Part shown: positions 42,398-51,787 of the stretch, piece by piece | Numbering within the stretch: position 1 is the first letter of the stretch | How the letters are laid out: each line of letters begins with the position of its first letter | Source: a virus | DNA length: 64,000 nucleotides | Direction: 5' to 3' (one strand) | Virus record (IMG/VR): IMGVR_UViG_3300025121_000023 | Span: 48,561-112,560 of that record | Program-made: the position numbers and the translations under genes | The notes under the pieces: generated by a model | The model's input: only the letters and a program-made list of their open reading frames with translations | Told to the model about the DNA's origin: nothing | Database searches by the model: none

Positions 42398-42724
42398 TTA
42401 TAATTCAATTTTTGTTAATCCAGTTCCATTCCAATCTGGATATAATATATATAATTTTTCAATCCATTTATCATGAGCAAAATCTAAAATATCAGCACCA
42501 TCACTAATTCTATTATATGCTGAATTAATATTATTTCCAAATGTAATAGTAACATAATTATTGTAATCATTAGTATAACTTGTTGAATCTGTATATACTT
42601 TAATTCTAGAATATACATAAGTAGAATCTATATTTAATCTTATATCTTCTATTCTTATATAACATGAATTTAAATTAATTCCACCTTGTATAGTAATTCC
42701 ACTATTTGAACATTGTATTGCCAT
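42398..42724 (-). CDS. Small beta-rich hypothetical protein, probably structural
   Basis: A 108-residue protein, beginning MAIQCSNSGITIQGGINLNS. Short beta segments and a Ser/Thr/Asn-rich composition resemble small tail or baseplate phage proteins. It is the first minus-strand gene downstream of the divergent promoter pair at 42751-42773. Confidence 0.6.
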   Translation of the reverse strand: MAIQCSNSGITIQGGINLNSCYIRIEDIRLNIDSTYVYSRIKVYTDSTSYTNDYNNYVTITFGNNINSAYNRISDGADILDFAHDKWIEKLYILYPDWNGTGLTKIEL

Positions 42725-42750
42725 TTTATTTAAATCATTTTTGTTTATTT

Positions 42751-42762
42751 TTATATATTAAA
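42751..42762 (-). promoter_or_regulatory. Phage-type promoter motif, minus arm of a divergent pair
   Basis: TTTAATATATAA on the minus strand, 27 bases upstream of the ATG at 42724. It abuts the plus-strand motif directly. Confidence 0.5.
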
Positions 42763-42773
42763 TTTTATATATA
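42763..42773 (+). promoter_or_regulatory. Phage-type promoter motif, plus arm of a divergent pair
   Basis: TTTTATATATA, 26 bases upstream of the ATG at 42800. Confidence 0.5.
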
Positions 42774-42799
42774 GAATAAATAAAAATTAATTAATTATT

Positions 42800-43738
42800 A
42801 TGGAAAGAAATAATAAAATTAACGAAGCGTTAATGAGAGATAGTACTAAAAAACAAATGCAAAATTTGTTAAAAGATATAAATCACCAAGGTGGAGATAT
42901 AGGCAGCAAAGTCAGAAAAGACGAAAAAACTAAAGAAGATAAAATGCCTAATGCAGTATATATGGATAATCCGTTTGATAGCGATAGATTTATAGATACG
43001 TGGGAACATTTTTCAACTCATGATGCTCATAATAGAACTACTACTGATAAAATGAATGATAGTAAAAGAGGTGGAGTTGTTGAAAGTTTTGAAAAATTTA
43101 CTAGCATAAAGGAAGATTTTGATGAAGAAGATTTCGATGAAGAAGATTTCGATGAAGCTGCTGTAAGTCTTATAAATGATTTAAAATATAATTATAATGT
43201 TACTGACCAAGAAATTAATCAACTTAGAAATTTATTGGAAGATGGTAATAAAGAAGAATTTGTTAAAAGATATATTAAAAAAACAGGTAAAACTGTTTCT
43301 GAATTACCTGAAGCTATTTTAGCATCTGAATTATTAGAAAAAGTATCTACTAAAACATCTACTAAAGTATCTACTAAAACATCTACTAAAACTCCAAAAA
43401 AAGAAGAAAAAGTCGTATTAGGAATTAATGATTGGATACAAACATTAGATTCTGATGTTATTGGTAATTGTTGTGATAAAACAAAACCTATGTTTGTAAA
43501 TAGACCAAATATAACTAATAGATCATCATATGATGTTTTAAGAACAGGAAAATTTATTGAATTTGAAGGTTATACTGGACAAATAATAGGTATTAAAGGT
43601 AATCAAATAGAGTTAGACATCATAGATGAAAATAATAAACACGTTAGTAAAACGTTTCCTTTAAATCAAGTTTTAAAAGCATTAAAAAATAACGAAATAG
43701 AAGTAGATAAAGAAAAAAAGAAAAATAAAGAAAAATAA
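42800..43738 (+). CDS. Phage protein with repeated acidic motif and SH3-like C-terminus
   Basis: 312 residues, beginning MERNNKINEALMRDSTKKQM, which is a weak tag at best. Around residues 95-105 is VVESFEKFTSIKEDFDE, followed by three copies of E-D-F-D-E. A Thr/Lys/Ser-rich linker (KVSTKTSTKVSTKTSTKT) precedes a compact C-terminal domain: GKFIEFEGYTGQIIGIKGNQ and IELDIID, a likely small barrel. The gene is the only one on the plus strand in this 15-kb stretch. It may be a virion or assembly protein; the function is unknown. Confidence 0.65.
   Translation: MERNNKINEALMRDSTKKQMQNLLKDINHQGGDIGSKVRKDEKTKEDKMPNAVYMDNPFDSDRFIDTWEHFSTHDAHNRTTTDKMNDSKRGGVVESFEKFTSIKEDFDEEDFDEEDFDEAAVSLINDLKYNYNVTDQEINQLRNLLEDGNKEEFVKRYIKKTGKTVSELPEAILASELLEKVSTKTSTKVSTKTSTKTPKKEEKVVLGINDWIQTLDSDVIGNCCDKTKPMFVNRPNITNRSSYDVLRTGKFIEFEGYTGQIIGIKGNQIELDIIDENNKHVSKTFPLNQVLKALKNNEIEVDKEKKKNKEK
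43112..43156 (+). repeat. Three 15-bp repeats coding E-D-F-D-E
   Basis: GAAGATTTYGATGAA occurs three times in tandem without interruption. Slippage can change the number in whole codons. Confidence 0.9.
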
Positions 43739-43840
43739 GACGTTTAAGGCTATATTTAATTCTGATAAGGAATTCTATATGAATAATGAAATAATTGATT
43801 ATAATGAATATATATAGTGTTAAAATGGATATTTAAAACA

Positions 43841-43871
43841 AAAAGGGATATAAATAAAATATATCCCTTTT
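43841..43871. terminator. Bidirectional terminator between convergent genes
   Basis: AAAAGGGATATA (43841-43852) pairs perfectly with TATATCCCTTTT (43860-43871). Runs of A and T flank both sides. It separates the 42800 gene from the minus-strand gene ending at 43891. Confidence 0.8.
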
Positions 43872-43890
43872 TTATAAACGAAAAACTAAA

Positions 43891-44721
43891 TTAACTTAAT
43901 TTTTCTATTTTATCTTCTAATTCAGAAGCTTTAATAACTTCTAATTCACCATTTTCTTCTGGATCTTTAGTTTTTAAAACTTCATCTAATGCAGCACCCC
44001 ATAATTTACAATCTTCTTTAATACGTTCAACAATAACATTGTAAGCATTAAATAATTTATTAGTTCCTGCTATTTTATAAAGAATAGATCTAAAATGTCT
44101 ATAATCAGAACCAGAACCTTTAACTTTAAAATTTTTAATTAAATGATGTAAAATTAAAATCATTTGAATTTTCATGTCAAATACATATTCAGTTTTACTT
44201 TTATCTTCATTATACTTTTCTATCGCATCTTTCCAAAATTCTTCATATAATTTAATATAATTAAAAACATCATCACTATTATATTCAATAGTTTTTGTTA
44301 AAATTTTATCTAAAAACTTTATTTCTTCTGATGATAAAATAATTTTAAAAAATACTTCATTTAAATAATTTATAAAAGCATTTACTAAATAATTGGATAA
44401 TGCATAAACTTTATCAACATCACTAATTTGCATTTCTTTTACTAAATCTGAATTAGGATCATATTTTCTAAGTAAATTATGAATAGATTCTTTTTTAGCA
44501 TCAATTGATTTAATAGATTCTTCACTAAGATATTTGCTAGCATAATCATTTAAAACATTATTAGCTTCGTTATTTTTATGAGCTTTATTTTTATGTGCAA
44601 TTTCACCAACAGCATTATAATATCCATTGATATCAAAATCTTTATCAATAATTATATCTAATTCTTCTAATTCTTTAGCTTTATCTAAATATTCTTGAAA
44701 TTTATCGTCTTTTTCTAACAT
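43891..44721 (-). CDS. Hypothetical helical protein, 276 aa
   Basis: A mostly helical, acidic protein without membrane segments. It begins MLEKDDKFQEYLDKAKELEE and ends SELEDKIEKLS. The middle shows a long hydrophobic helix (DMKIQMILILHHLIKNFKV). It shares its MLxxD start and spacing with the next gene upstream. It lies in the tail/assembly operon, downstream of the tape-measure-like gene; a chaperone for tail assembly would fit this place, but nothing else supports it. Confidence 0.6.
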   Translation of the reverse strand: MLEKDDKFQEYLDKAKELEELDIIIDKDFDINGYYNAVGEIAHKNKAHKNNEANNVLNDYASKYLSEESIKSIDAKKESIHNLLRKYDPNSDLVKEMQISDVDKVYALSNYLVNAFINYLNEVFFKIILSSEEIKFLDKILTKTIEYNSDDVFNYIKLYEEFWKDAIEKYNEDKSKTEYVFDMKIQMILILHHLIKNFKVKGSGSDYRHFRSILYKIAGTNKLFNAYNVIVERIKEDCKLWGAALDEVLKTKDPEENGELEVIKASELEDKIEKLS

Positions 44722-44739
44722 TTTTATTTATTTATTTTT

Positions 44740-45159
44740 TTAATCTTGTTCTTCTTTATTTTGAACAATTAATCTTTCTGTTTCATTTGCTCTTTCAACT
44801 TCTTTATAAGTATATTTATTTACAATACCAAAAGAAGTTTTTAAAATAGATTGTACAATTTTAAATGTTCCTTTATCTAAATTCATTTCTATTTTATCTA
44901 ATTCTTGTTCAAATAAAATTCGTCTAATTTTATCATCAAACTTATTAAAATAATCTTCATTAATAGTAACTATTACTTCTGCATTTAATAAAACTGCGAA
45001 ATTATCTGGAATTTTTTTAATTGTAATTAAACATTTTTGTTTTGTATTTGTCTGAAAAATATATTTCAAATCCATCGCAAATACAAATTCTTGTTCTGTT
45101 GTTTTAAAGAAACTTCTTATATCTTCATCTAATTCGTAATATTGATCTGTTTTTAACAT
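44740..45159 (-). CDS. Possible inactive metallopeptidase-like protein
   Basis: 139 residues, with EQEFVFAMDLKYIFQTNTK and an I-x-x-x-P-x-x-F-A-V-L-L-N-A-E-V segment. Phage metallopeptidase-like proteins of this size carry an H-E-L-x-H-I motif after such a segment. The corresponding place here reads LFEQELDKIEMNLDKGTFKI, without the histidines, so zinc binding is unlikely. The resemblance is from memory of the pattern and not verified. It may have kept only a structural role. Confidence 0.5.
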   Translation of the reverse strand: MLKTDQYYELDEDIRSFFKTTEQEFVFAMDLKYIFQTNTKQKCLITIKKIPDNFAVLLNAEVIVTINEDYFNKFDDKIRRILFEQELDKIEMNLDKGTFKIVQSILKTSFGIVNKYTYKEVERANETERLIVQNKEEQD

Positions 45160-45178
45160 TTTTTATTTATTTATTTTT

Positions 45179-45640
45179 TTATATTAATATTTGATTAATT
45201 AGATATATTCCCAATATTAATAAAAGTCCAATTCCAATCCCCCAAAAAGATAATAATAAATAACCAATTACACTAAAAATAGTTATTAATGTCAACCATA
45301 TTATACGACTTGCTAATTTAGCAGTATTTATATATTTATATCTAAATGCTATTCCTACTTGTATATCATTTAATTCAATAACTTCCATAAGCCCTATTAA
45401 TTCACTTAAACCAATTGATACAAAATATTGATCGATGTTTTTTATTTCATTTTTTAATAATTTATCAAGATAATTTGGACCTAAATTTTTAATAGCTTCC
45501 ATTTCTTCTTTAGGTATTGTATATGTTTTATATAATCTCCAAACCCAATCATATGAAATACCATGTAATTTTTTTAATTCTTTTTTATTTGCTTTAATAA
45601 TTTTTCTATATATGAAAAAATTTTTTAAATTATTAGCCAT
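45179..45640 (-). CDS. Small membrane protein with C-terminal hydrophobic hairpin
   Basis: 153 residues. The first 100 residues are soluble and basic-helical (ANNLKNFFIYRKIIKANKKE, then ISYDWVWRLYKTYTIPKEEM). The last 45 residues hold two hydrophobic segments (IIWLTLITIFSVIGYLLLSF and IGIGLLLILGIYLINQILI) separated by a Gly turn. A membrane-anchored phage protein, or one with a lysis or tail-membrane role, is possible. It is just downstream of the tape-measure-like gene. Confidence 0.6.
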   Translation of the reverse strand: MANNLKNFFIYRKIIKANKKELKKLHGISYDWVWRLYKTYTIPKEEMEAIKNLGPNYLDKLLKNEIKNIDQYFVSIGLSELIGLMEVIELNDIQVGIAFRYKYINTAKLASRIIWLTLITIFSVIGYLLLSFWGIGIGLLLILGIYLINQILI

Positions 45641-45669
45641 GCTTTTTTAATTTATTTTTTATATGTTCG

Positions 45670-45701
45670 TTGAATGAATTATGAATTTATAGTTCATTCA
45701 A
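45670..45701. terminator. Inverted repeat after the tape-measure-like gene
   Basis: TTGAATGAA (45670-45678) and TTCATTCAA (45693-45701) pair perfectly with a 14-base loop. The 137-base gap it sits in holds no other feature. It may terminate or attenuate the transcript entering the 45640 gene. Confidence 0.4.
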
Positions 45702-45777
45702 TTATACCTTATATTTTAAAAATAATTAAAAGTTTAATTATGATTTTCAAAAATGTTTAGTTTTAAACAAAAAAAAA

Positions 45778-48201
45778 TTAACTTTGAATTGTATCGGTAG
45801 TATTTACATTTTGTCCACCTTTATCTTGAATTACATATATTAATAATTCATCAAATTTTGATAAAACATTATCAAACTTTTCTAATATTTTATCATTAGA
45901 TATTGTTTGTGATTGGTCTAATGCTGCAATATTTTCTACTACTTGTGGAGATACTTGTTTTTGATATGCTTGTCCAGATGAACCTTCTACACTAATAACA
46001 TTTGATAATTGTTTTTTATTATCATCTAAAACTTTTAATACTTTTTTAAGTTGGGCATCATCAACAGCAGACATAATTGTTATACTAGCTGTTAAATTAT
46101 TTAATTTATCAATACCATCAGTATTTAATTTATCTAATTGTTTTACTAAATCTTTAATAGAATCTGTAAATTTATCTATAATTTTTACTTTATTTTCATC
46201 TAATGTACTGAAACTTTCAGTAAATGCAGATATTGCTGATGCAGTATTTTTAGCCCAGGTTTGATCAGGTCCTCCTGCCCAAGTTCCGTTTGCTAATTCT
46301 TTGGATACTTTAACCATTGATTTAGCAATATTAACCATAAAATCTCCAAATTTATCATCTGAACTACCAAACACTTTACCTAATAACGATTGTTTTGCAC
46401 TCATCGCTTCATATGCATTGACAAATGGCATTATAGACATAGATACACCTTCTGCCCATTCTTTTTTAGGATAACCACTATCCCAACCGTCATATCCTCC
46501 TAATACTTTTGCAACTTCTATCATTCCGTTAGCTACAGAATTCATAAATTTTGTAAATTTTTCTGAATCAACTTCTTTACTAAAGAAACTTGTATCTGTT
46601 GATGCATCTAATGCCTGTGCAAATGCACCTAACGCTAATCCAATTCCTTCTGCCCATTTTTTTGTTGGTCCACCTGTAAAATTACCACCAGCTAACGTTA
46701 AAGACGCATCTTTAATAGCTGTTGCTATTGTTGCTACATGTGGTAGTCCTCTATTTAATAAAAGCCCTACACCTGGGATACCTAATGCCATTGTTCCTAT
46801 ACTAAATGCCGCTAATGCTAATCCAGTGCCTAATGCCCATTTTAATGATGGATATTTTCCATAATCACCTGTTGAAAAAATATGAGATGCTGCAACTATT
46901 GATGCCGCAACAACTGGAACTAATAAAGCGCCTGCTCCTATTGCTAATGCTCCTATACCAGTCATTGCAATTATACCTAAAGCTAATACGGCAGGTGTAA
47001 ATAATAATACTGCTAATCCTACACCAGCAGACCATTTTAATGATGGATAATTGCCATCATATTTTCCATAATTTAATATCCAACTAGAAATCATAATAGC
47101 ACCCGCAACAGTAATTATACCTAATGATCCTACTAATAATTGTTTTATTCCTATTTTTGATAATATAAAAACAGTAGGCGTAAACATTAAAATAGATAGA
47201 CCAATTATAAATGATCCTATTAGTAATGATATTGGATCTTTTATTGGCTGAAATAATAAAAATGCCCAAGATGCAGCAACTATACCAGCAGCAATAATTG
47301 GTAAAATTAATGTTGTAGCTAATATTTTTTTATAATTTATATTATCACCTAATACCTTCATCACAAACATTATACCAATTGATGCAATACCTAATCCTAT
47401 ACCAACTATAGCTAATGACAATACTTTATCCCAGGATACTGGTTGCATATTTTGTAATACAAAGCTAGATAATACTAAACCACCTGCTATAGCTGGTAAT
47501 ATTATAGGTAAAAGTAAATATTTTGCAATATCTTTAGGTTCAAATGACATATTTCTTATTGCCATAGATATAAATAAAACAGCCACACCTAATGCTCCTG
47601 CTACAAATACAAGCGATAACATTTGCATTGGATTTAACGATTGAAACCCTTGTAAAATAATACTTGATATAGTTATAGCAGTTGACATTACAATAAATGC
47701 TAATCCTATCATTAATGCTTTTTGAGGTGTCAAATCTTTCATTTTACCTATTTCAGCAAATGCATATGAAACAGCTAATATACCTGCACTTAATGCTAAA
47801 ACAGATAAAAAATCTATGTTACCTACTAATTGAAATGCTAAACCGATTGCTAATACGCCACCCGCTATTAACATAATAACTTCTACTCCACTAACAATTT
47901 TTTCTTTATTTTCTTTATCTTGTACTTTACCAAATAGACCAGATTCTTTTTGTTTTCTAGATTCTTTTATTTCTTCTAAAATTTCTTTTGTTCTATTATC
48001 TACACTTTTAGATACTTCTAATATTTTTTTAATGTCTTCTGATATCTTCCCTATCTTATCACCATCCAAAGTCGAAGCCATGTGATTGATAGCATCATCA
48101 CCTTTTTTATTTTGTTCTTGTAATAATTCTACAATATTTTCTAATGCTGTAGTAAAATTTTGTAGATTATCTATAAACGCTTGATCTAATTTTGAAGCCA
48201 T
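45778..48201 (-). CDS. Tape-measure-like protein with long hydrophobic centre
   Basis: 807 residues. The N-terminal 110 residues are coiled-coil (LQNFTTALENIVELLQEQNK). Residues about 115-480 contain ten or more hydrophobic helices rich in Gly, Ala and Ile. The second half holds repeats with G-x-Y/F-x-x-x-P-x-x-x-W-A-x-G-[VIA]-x-x-A: GNYPSLKWSAGVGLAVL, YGKYPSLKWALGTGLALAAF, GGPTKKWAEGIGLALGAFAQ and GGPDQTWAKNTASAISAF. This arrangement of coiled coil plus hydrophobic stretch is typical of tail tape-measure proteins, which set tail length and reach the membrane. The domain order supports it, but an infection-related membrane protein cannot be excluded. Confidence 0.6.
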   Translation of the reverse strand: MASKLDQAFIDNLQNFTTALENIVELLQEQNKKGDDAINHMASTLDGDKIGKISEDIKKILEVSKSVDNRTKEILEEIKESRKQKESGLFGKVQDKENKEKIVSGVEVIMLIAGGVLAIGLAFQLVGNIDFLSVLALSAGILAVSYAFAEIGKMKDLTPQKALMIGLAFIVMSTAITISSIILQGFQSLNPMQMLSLVFVAGALGVAVLFISMAIRNMSFEPKDIAKYLLLPIILPAIAGGLVLSSFVLQNMQPVSWDKVLSLAIVGIGLGIASIGIMFVMKVLGDNINYKKILATTLILPIIAAGIVAASWAFLLFQPIKDPISLLIGSFIIGLSILMFTPTVFILSKIGIKQLLVGSLGIITVAGAIMISSWILNYGKYDGNYPSLKWSAGVGLAVLLFTPAVLALGIIAMTGIGALAIGAGALLVPVVAASIVAASHIFSTGDYGKYPSLKWALGTGLALAAFSIGTMALGIPGVGLLLNRGLPHVATIATAIKDASLTLAGGNFTGGPTKKWAEGIGLALGAFAQALDASTDTSFFSKEVDSEKFTKFMNSVANGMIEVAKVLGGYDGWDSGYPKKEWAEGVSMSIMPFVNAYEAMSAKQSLLGKVFGSSDDKFGDFMVNIAKSMVKVSKELANGTWAGGPDQTWAKNTASAISAFTESFSTLDENKVKIIDKFTDSIKDLVKQLDKLNTDGIDKLNNLTASITIMSAVDDAQLKKVLKVLDDNKKQLSNVISVEGSSGQAYQKQVSPQVVENIAALDQSQTISNDKILEKFDNVLSKFDELLIYVIQDKGGQNVNTTDTIQS

Positions 48202-48209
48202 TTATTTAA

Positions 48210-48584
48210 TCATTTTGTTTTATATTTGCTTGTATCCTTTAATTTTTGATTTTTATCATCAAGTTCGTGGACATCGGTATCTAAATTTTCTATATTTTGT
48301 TGCAATTTTTCAATTGTTTGTTCTAATTCATCTTTCTTTTGTAATAATAATTCTTTATTATCAGTAGTATAAGTATCTATTTCCATTTTATTGATTTTTT
48401 CAATTAAATCTTCTAATTCTTGTTTTTTCAAATCAATATTATCTCTTAGTTTTTGTATTTCTGCTGATGCATCTTCTATTTTAGTTTCGTCATACCCATC
48501 GATATTATCATCACCATCAATCATGTTTTGCATAATTTCTTCATATGATTCACAAAATAATTTATATGTTTTTAAAGTTTTCAT
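48210..48584 (-). CDS. Tagged coiled-coil protein
   Basis: 124 residues, beginning MKTLKTYKLFCESYEEIMQN with a possible cut after LFCE. From residue 40 to 115 the sequence is a continuous heptad coiled coil (IQKLRDNIDLKKQELEDLIE and so on). It is eight bases upstream of the tape-measure-like gene on the same strand. A core, scaffold or internal virion protein is a natural guess from tag and fold. Confidence 0.72.
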   Translation of the reverse strand: MKTLKTYKLFCESYEEIMQNMIDGDDNIDGYDETKIEDASAEIQKLRDNIDLKKQELEDLIEKINKMEIDTYTTDNKELLLQKKDELEQTIEKLQQNIENLDTDVHELDDKNQKLKDTSKYKTK

Positions 48585-48599
48585 TTTTTATCTTTTGTT

Positions 48600-49556
48600 T
48601 TAATTATTTTTACCTTTAATTTTTTTATTTTTATTAGTTTGTTTATTAATGATAGGTTGTTTAGCATTTTGTTGAATTTGACTTTGCATTTTTTTATTTT
48701 CTTCTTGTTTCTTATTTTCTTGTTCTTTTTGTATTTGTTCAAAACCTTTTTTCATTTGTACTTGTTTTTTAGCATCATATTTATCATCATTTTTAGGATT
48801 TTTAAGATTTTTATTTGCTTGTTCTTGATCTTTTTTTAATTGTTCTTTTTTTGATATTTGTGCTTGTGCTTGTTTAACTTCATCTTTTGTAACTACATGT
48901 TTTTGAGTTGTACCAGATATTTGTGGTTGTGTTGTATTAGATGATGGAATTTGTTTAACATTTTGTCTATGTTCTACACCTTTAATAAATTCTCTAATAA
49001 TATATTTATTATCTTTTTTATAATTTAATTCACCTTTTAACCATTCTTTATCTTCATTATTACTATATAAATCAAATATTTTTTTAAAATCAAAAATTAA
49101 ATACTGACCAGTTATTCCTTCACTATCTTTTTCAAAATCTTTTACATATTTTGAATATAATTTTGATTCATGTCTATTTAATTTGCCTAAAATTTGATTA
49201 GAAACTATATTATATTTATAAATAAATTTAGGATAATCTTTTGTTTTATCTTGTACTGGTTCTGAACTATGAACTTGGATTTTATAAATTATATATTTAT
49301 CTTTATAACTTTCCCCATTATGATCAGTTACATCCCAATTTCCATTATATTTAAAAGTAGTATAATAAAATTCTTTTTCTACTATACTTTTGCCATCTAT
49401 AGTTTTACCTATAAAATTTATCATATTTTTTTTAATAGATAATTTAACACTATTAATAATTCCTATAATATTATTTGTTATTTTTTTTATAATATCTTTA
49501 TCTTTTGCTACTGCAACTTCTTCATTAATAAAATTTTTATAATTCTTATACGACAT
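48600..49556 (-). CDS. Tagged protein with Lys/Gln-rich C-terminus
   Basis: 318 residues, beginning MSYKNYKNFINEEVAVAKDK. The middle third is a mixed fold (YYTTFKYNGNWDVTDHNGES, KYIIYKIQVHSSEP). The C-terminal 110 residues are low-complexity and very rich in Lys, Gln and Asn (KKEQLKKDQEQANKNLKNPK), like the basic tails of DNA-binding internal proteins. It sits between the large tagged protein and the coiled-coil protein. A packaged DNA-associated protein is a reasonable inference. Confidence 0.7.
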   Translation of the reverse strand: MSYKNYKNFINEEVAVAKDKDIIKKITNNIIGIINSVKLSIKKNMINFIGKTIDGKSIVEKEFYYTTFKYNGNWDVTDHNGESYKDKYIIYKIQVHSSEPVQDKTKDYPKFIYKYNIVSNQILGKLNRHESKLYSKYVKDFEKDSEGITGQYLIFDFKKIFDLYSNNEDKEWLKGELNYKKDNKYIIREFIKGVEHRQNVKQIPSSNTTQPQISGTTQKHVVTKDEVKQAQAQISKKEQLKKDQEQANKNLKNPKNDDKYDAKKQVQMKKGFEQIQKEQENKKQEENKKMQSQIQQNAKQPIINKQTNKNKKIKGKNN

Positions 49557-49557
49557 T

Positions 49558-51711
49558 TTATTTATTTATTTTTTCATTGATTAATATTCTTTTCAAATTA
49601 TGGATATTATCAATAAATTCTGGATTAGTTGAAAATTTAAGTTCTGTCATATCTGATGTTATTCCATACTTTTCGTTTAATGTATCTAATATTGGTAATG
49701 GTCCATTTACTAATAATTTTTTAATAAAAATATCTACTGGATTTTTAGCATTTTTAGTTGATGCATCTAAAACAACCTTATTTGTTGTATCTAATCCAAA
49801 TCCATATAATTTATTTAAATTTTCTACCTTAAAATTTTTAATATTATATACTGATGTTCCTTTAGCTGTATACAAATACATTAAAATAATATTATTAGGT
49901 TTATAAGTTTCATAACCATCTTCACGTATTAAATGTTTTTGTGATGTTGCTACAATGTAAGTTGTTTGAAAATTAAAATCACCATTACCAAAATTTTTAA
50001 CAGTATCTTTAGGAACTAAACTTTTAACTAATGTATTATATTTAATATATTCTGTTATTTTAGTTATATCTTTTTCTGCTGCTAATTTTTCTAAATCAAC
50101 AGTTCCTAATAATCTATACACATAATGATTTTTACCTTCGATAACTATTTTATCTTGAACATAAATAAAATCACCATCTATTAATCTAAGTATACCACAT
50201 TTATCTTTATCACTAAATTTAGTTCTTGTTAATCCTAATGCTTTATTCTGTGATAATGATGCTTCAATTTTCATATTTTTAGATTTATCTACAATACTAC
50301 CTTTTTTATTGTTTTCTTCATCTAATTTTTGAAGTTGATCTGTATCTAATTTTTTCTTTAATACTCTTGGATCAATTTGATCTACAATCATAAATCTAGA
50401 AAATTTACCTTTTGAATCCTCTACCATTTTATCCCAAGTATTTTTTAACTTTAATCTAGCAGAAGTATCTGCTTTACCATAAATTCTTTCTGCTGCTAAT
50501 TGTATTTTTATAATAGATGATTTATTTTCTATTACATAATTTGTTAACTTTTCTTTTTCTGTTTTATTTTCAAATAATTTTGATAATCTTACATCATCAT
50601 ATTTAATATTTTTAAGTCCAATAAACCTAGATTCAAAACTAGTTAATTCATCACCTAATTTACGATCAACATTAAATCCTGTATTAATTCCTCTAAATTC
50701 TTCTGTTAATAAACTTTCATCAAATTTAGATATATTTGTATCATCATCTTTTGGATTTATTCTTTTGAGTATTATTTTTTTTCCTTTTGTAACATCTTCG
50801 ATAAGATCTTTCATATTTATTAATAAATTAACATTTGCTTGATATTTATTTAAATCATATTCCATTTCTTTTTTCTTACTATCACTTATTTTATTATCTT
50901 TTAATAATTCATTTATTTCATCAATGCCACCTTTATTAATTATTTGAATGGCTCTATTTATACTTTGTATTTCTTTTTTTAAATCATCAGCATTATCTAT
51001 ACCGTTTTCAATATCTGCTAATTGTTGTTTTATTTTATTATAGTACGTTTTTAAATCATCATCAGGTTCAACTTCTGTTTGAATAGTTACTTCATTATTT
51101 GTTTTTTTATTATCTATTGTTTTTTCTTTTTCTTTTGGTATTTCACCACTAGTATTACTATTATTATCAGCACTATTATTACCAGTACTACTAGTAACTG
51201 ATGTCTGTATATCAAATATTACTTGTATAATACCATTTTTAACTACAAATCCAGTACTATCTTTTTCATTGTTATAAGTTCCATCACTTACTACTTTACC
51301 CTCTTTATTAATAACTTTTGAACCTTTAACATAATTTGTTATAAGAGATTTATTTTCATTTACAAATTTAACAACATCCAGAATATTTATAATATTTCCT
51401 TCAACATCTTTTATTTTTGTAACATTATAAGATTCGTCCGGATCTATCATACTTATTCCGTGTTTTTTACAATATCTAACTAAATTAGCTAAGTATTCTC
51501 TTTGTAATGAATTTTTATATAATAATAATACACCTTCATTAACTTTTCTTTTCATAAAAGTAAATATATTAATAATGGCACTACCTACTAATGTATTTTC
51601 TGCACCTGCAAAATTTCCTTTAACATTTACAAATGGATCGTTGTTATCACCAACATCTTCTGTTATTTGTCTATATTCAACAAAATCATTATATTTATTT
51701 AAAATTTTCAT
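49558..51711 (-). CDS. Large tagged protein, 717 aa, possible internal virion protein
   Basis: It starts MKILNKYNDFVEYRQITEDV. A domain around residues 40-130 (FAGAENTLVGSAIINIFTFM, LQREYLANLVRYCKKHGISM) is followed by a Thr/Ser/Asn-rich linker (TSSTGNNSADNNSNTSGEIP). Helices and a longer C-terminal mixed domain follow, with FVYVQDKIVIEGKNHYVYRL-like strands near residue 530. No family is recognised. It lies in the same operon as the tape-measure-like gene. The upstream motif AATATATAGTTATA at about 51740 on the minus strand is a plausible promoter. Confidence 0.65.
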   Translation of the reverse strand: MKILNKYNDFVEYRQITEDVGDNNDPFVNVKGNFAGAENTLVGSAIINIFTFMKRKVNEGVLLLYKNSLQREYLANLVRYCKKHGISMIDPDESYNVTKIKDVEGNIINILDVVKFVNENKSLITNYVKGSKVINKEGKVVSDGTYNNEKDSTGFVVKNGIIQVIFDIQTSVTSSTGNNSADNNSNTSGEIPKEKEKTIDNKKTNNEVTIQTEVEPDDDLKTYYNKIKQQLADIENGIDNADDLKKEIQSINRAIQIINKGGIDEINELLKDNKISDSKKKEMEYDLNKYQANVNLLINMKDLIEDVTKGKKIILKRINPKDDDTNISKFDESLLTEEFRGINTGFNVDRKLGDELTSFESRFIGLKNIKYDDVRLSKLFENKTEKEKLTNYVIENKSSIIKIQLAAERIYGKADTSARLKLKNTWDKMVEDSKGKFSRFMIVDQIDPRVLKKKLDTDQLQKLDEENNKKGSIVDKSKNMKIEASLSQNKALGLTRTKFSDKDKCGILRLIDGDFIYVQDKIVIEGKNHYVYRLLGTVDLEKLAAEKDITKITEYIKYNTLVKSLVPKDTVKNFGNGDFNFQTTYIVATSQKHLIREDGYETYKPNNIILMYLYTAKGTSVYNIKNFKVENLNKLYGFGLDTTNKVVLDASTKNAKNPVDIFIKKLLVNGPLPILDTLNEKYGITSDMTELKFSTNPEFIDNIHNLKRILINEKINK

Positions 51712-51787
51712 ATTAATTACTTGATATTTTTGTATAACTATATATTATTTTTTCAAACTACAATAATTATGTATTCTTTAATTTTTA

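Noticed and set aside
46806-47269. Frames on the plus and minus strands inside the tape-measure-like gene
   Set aside because: Both are low-complexity shadows within a single long continuous frame of 807 codons.
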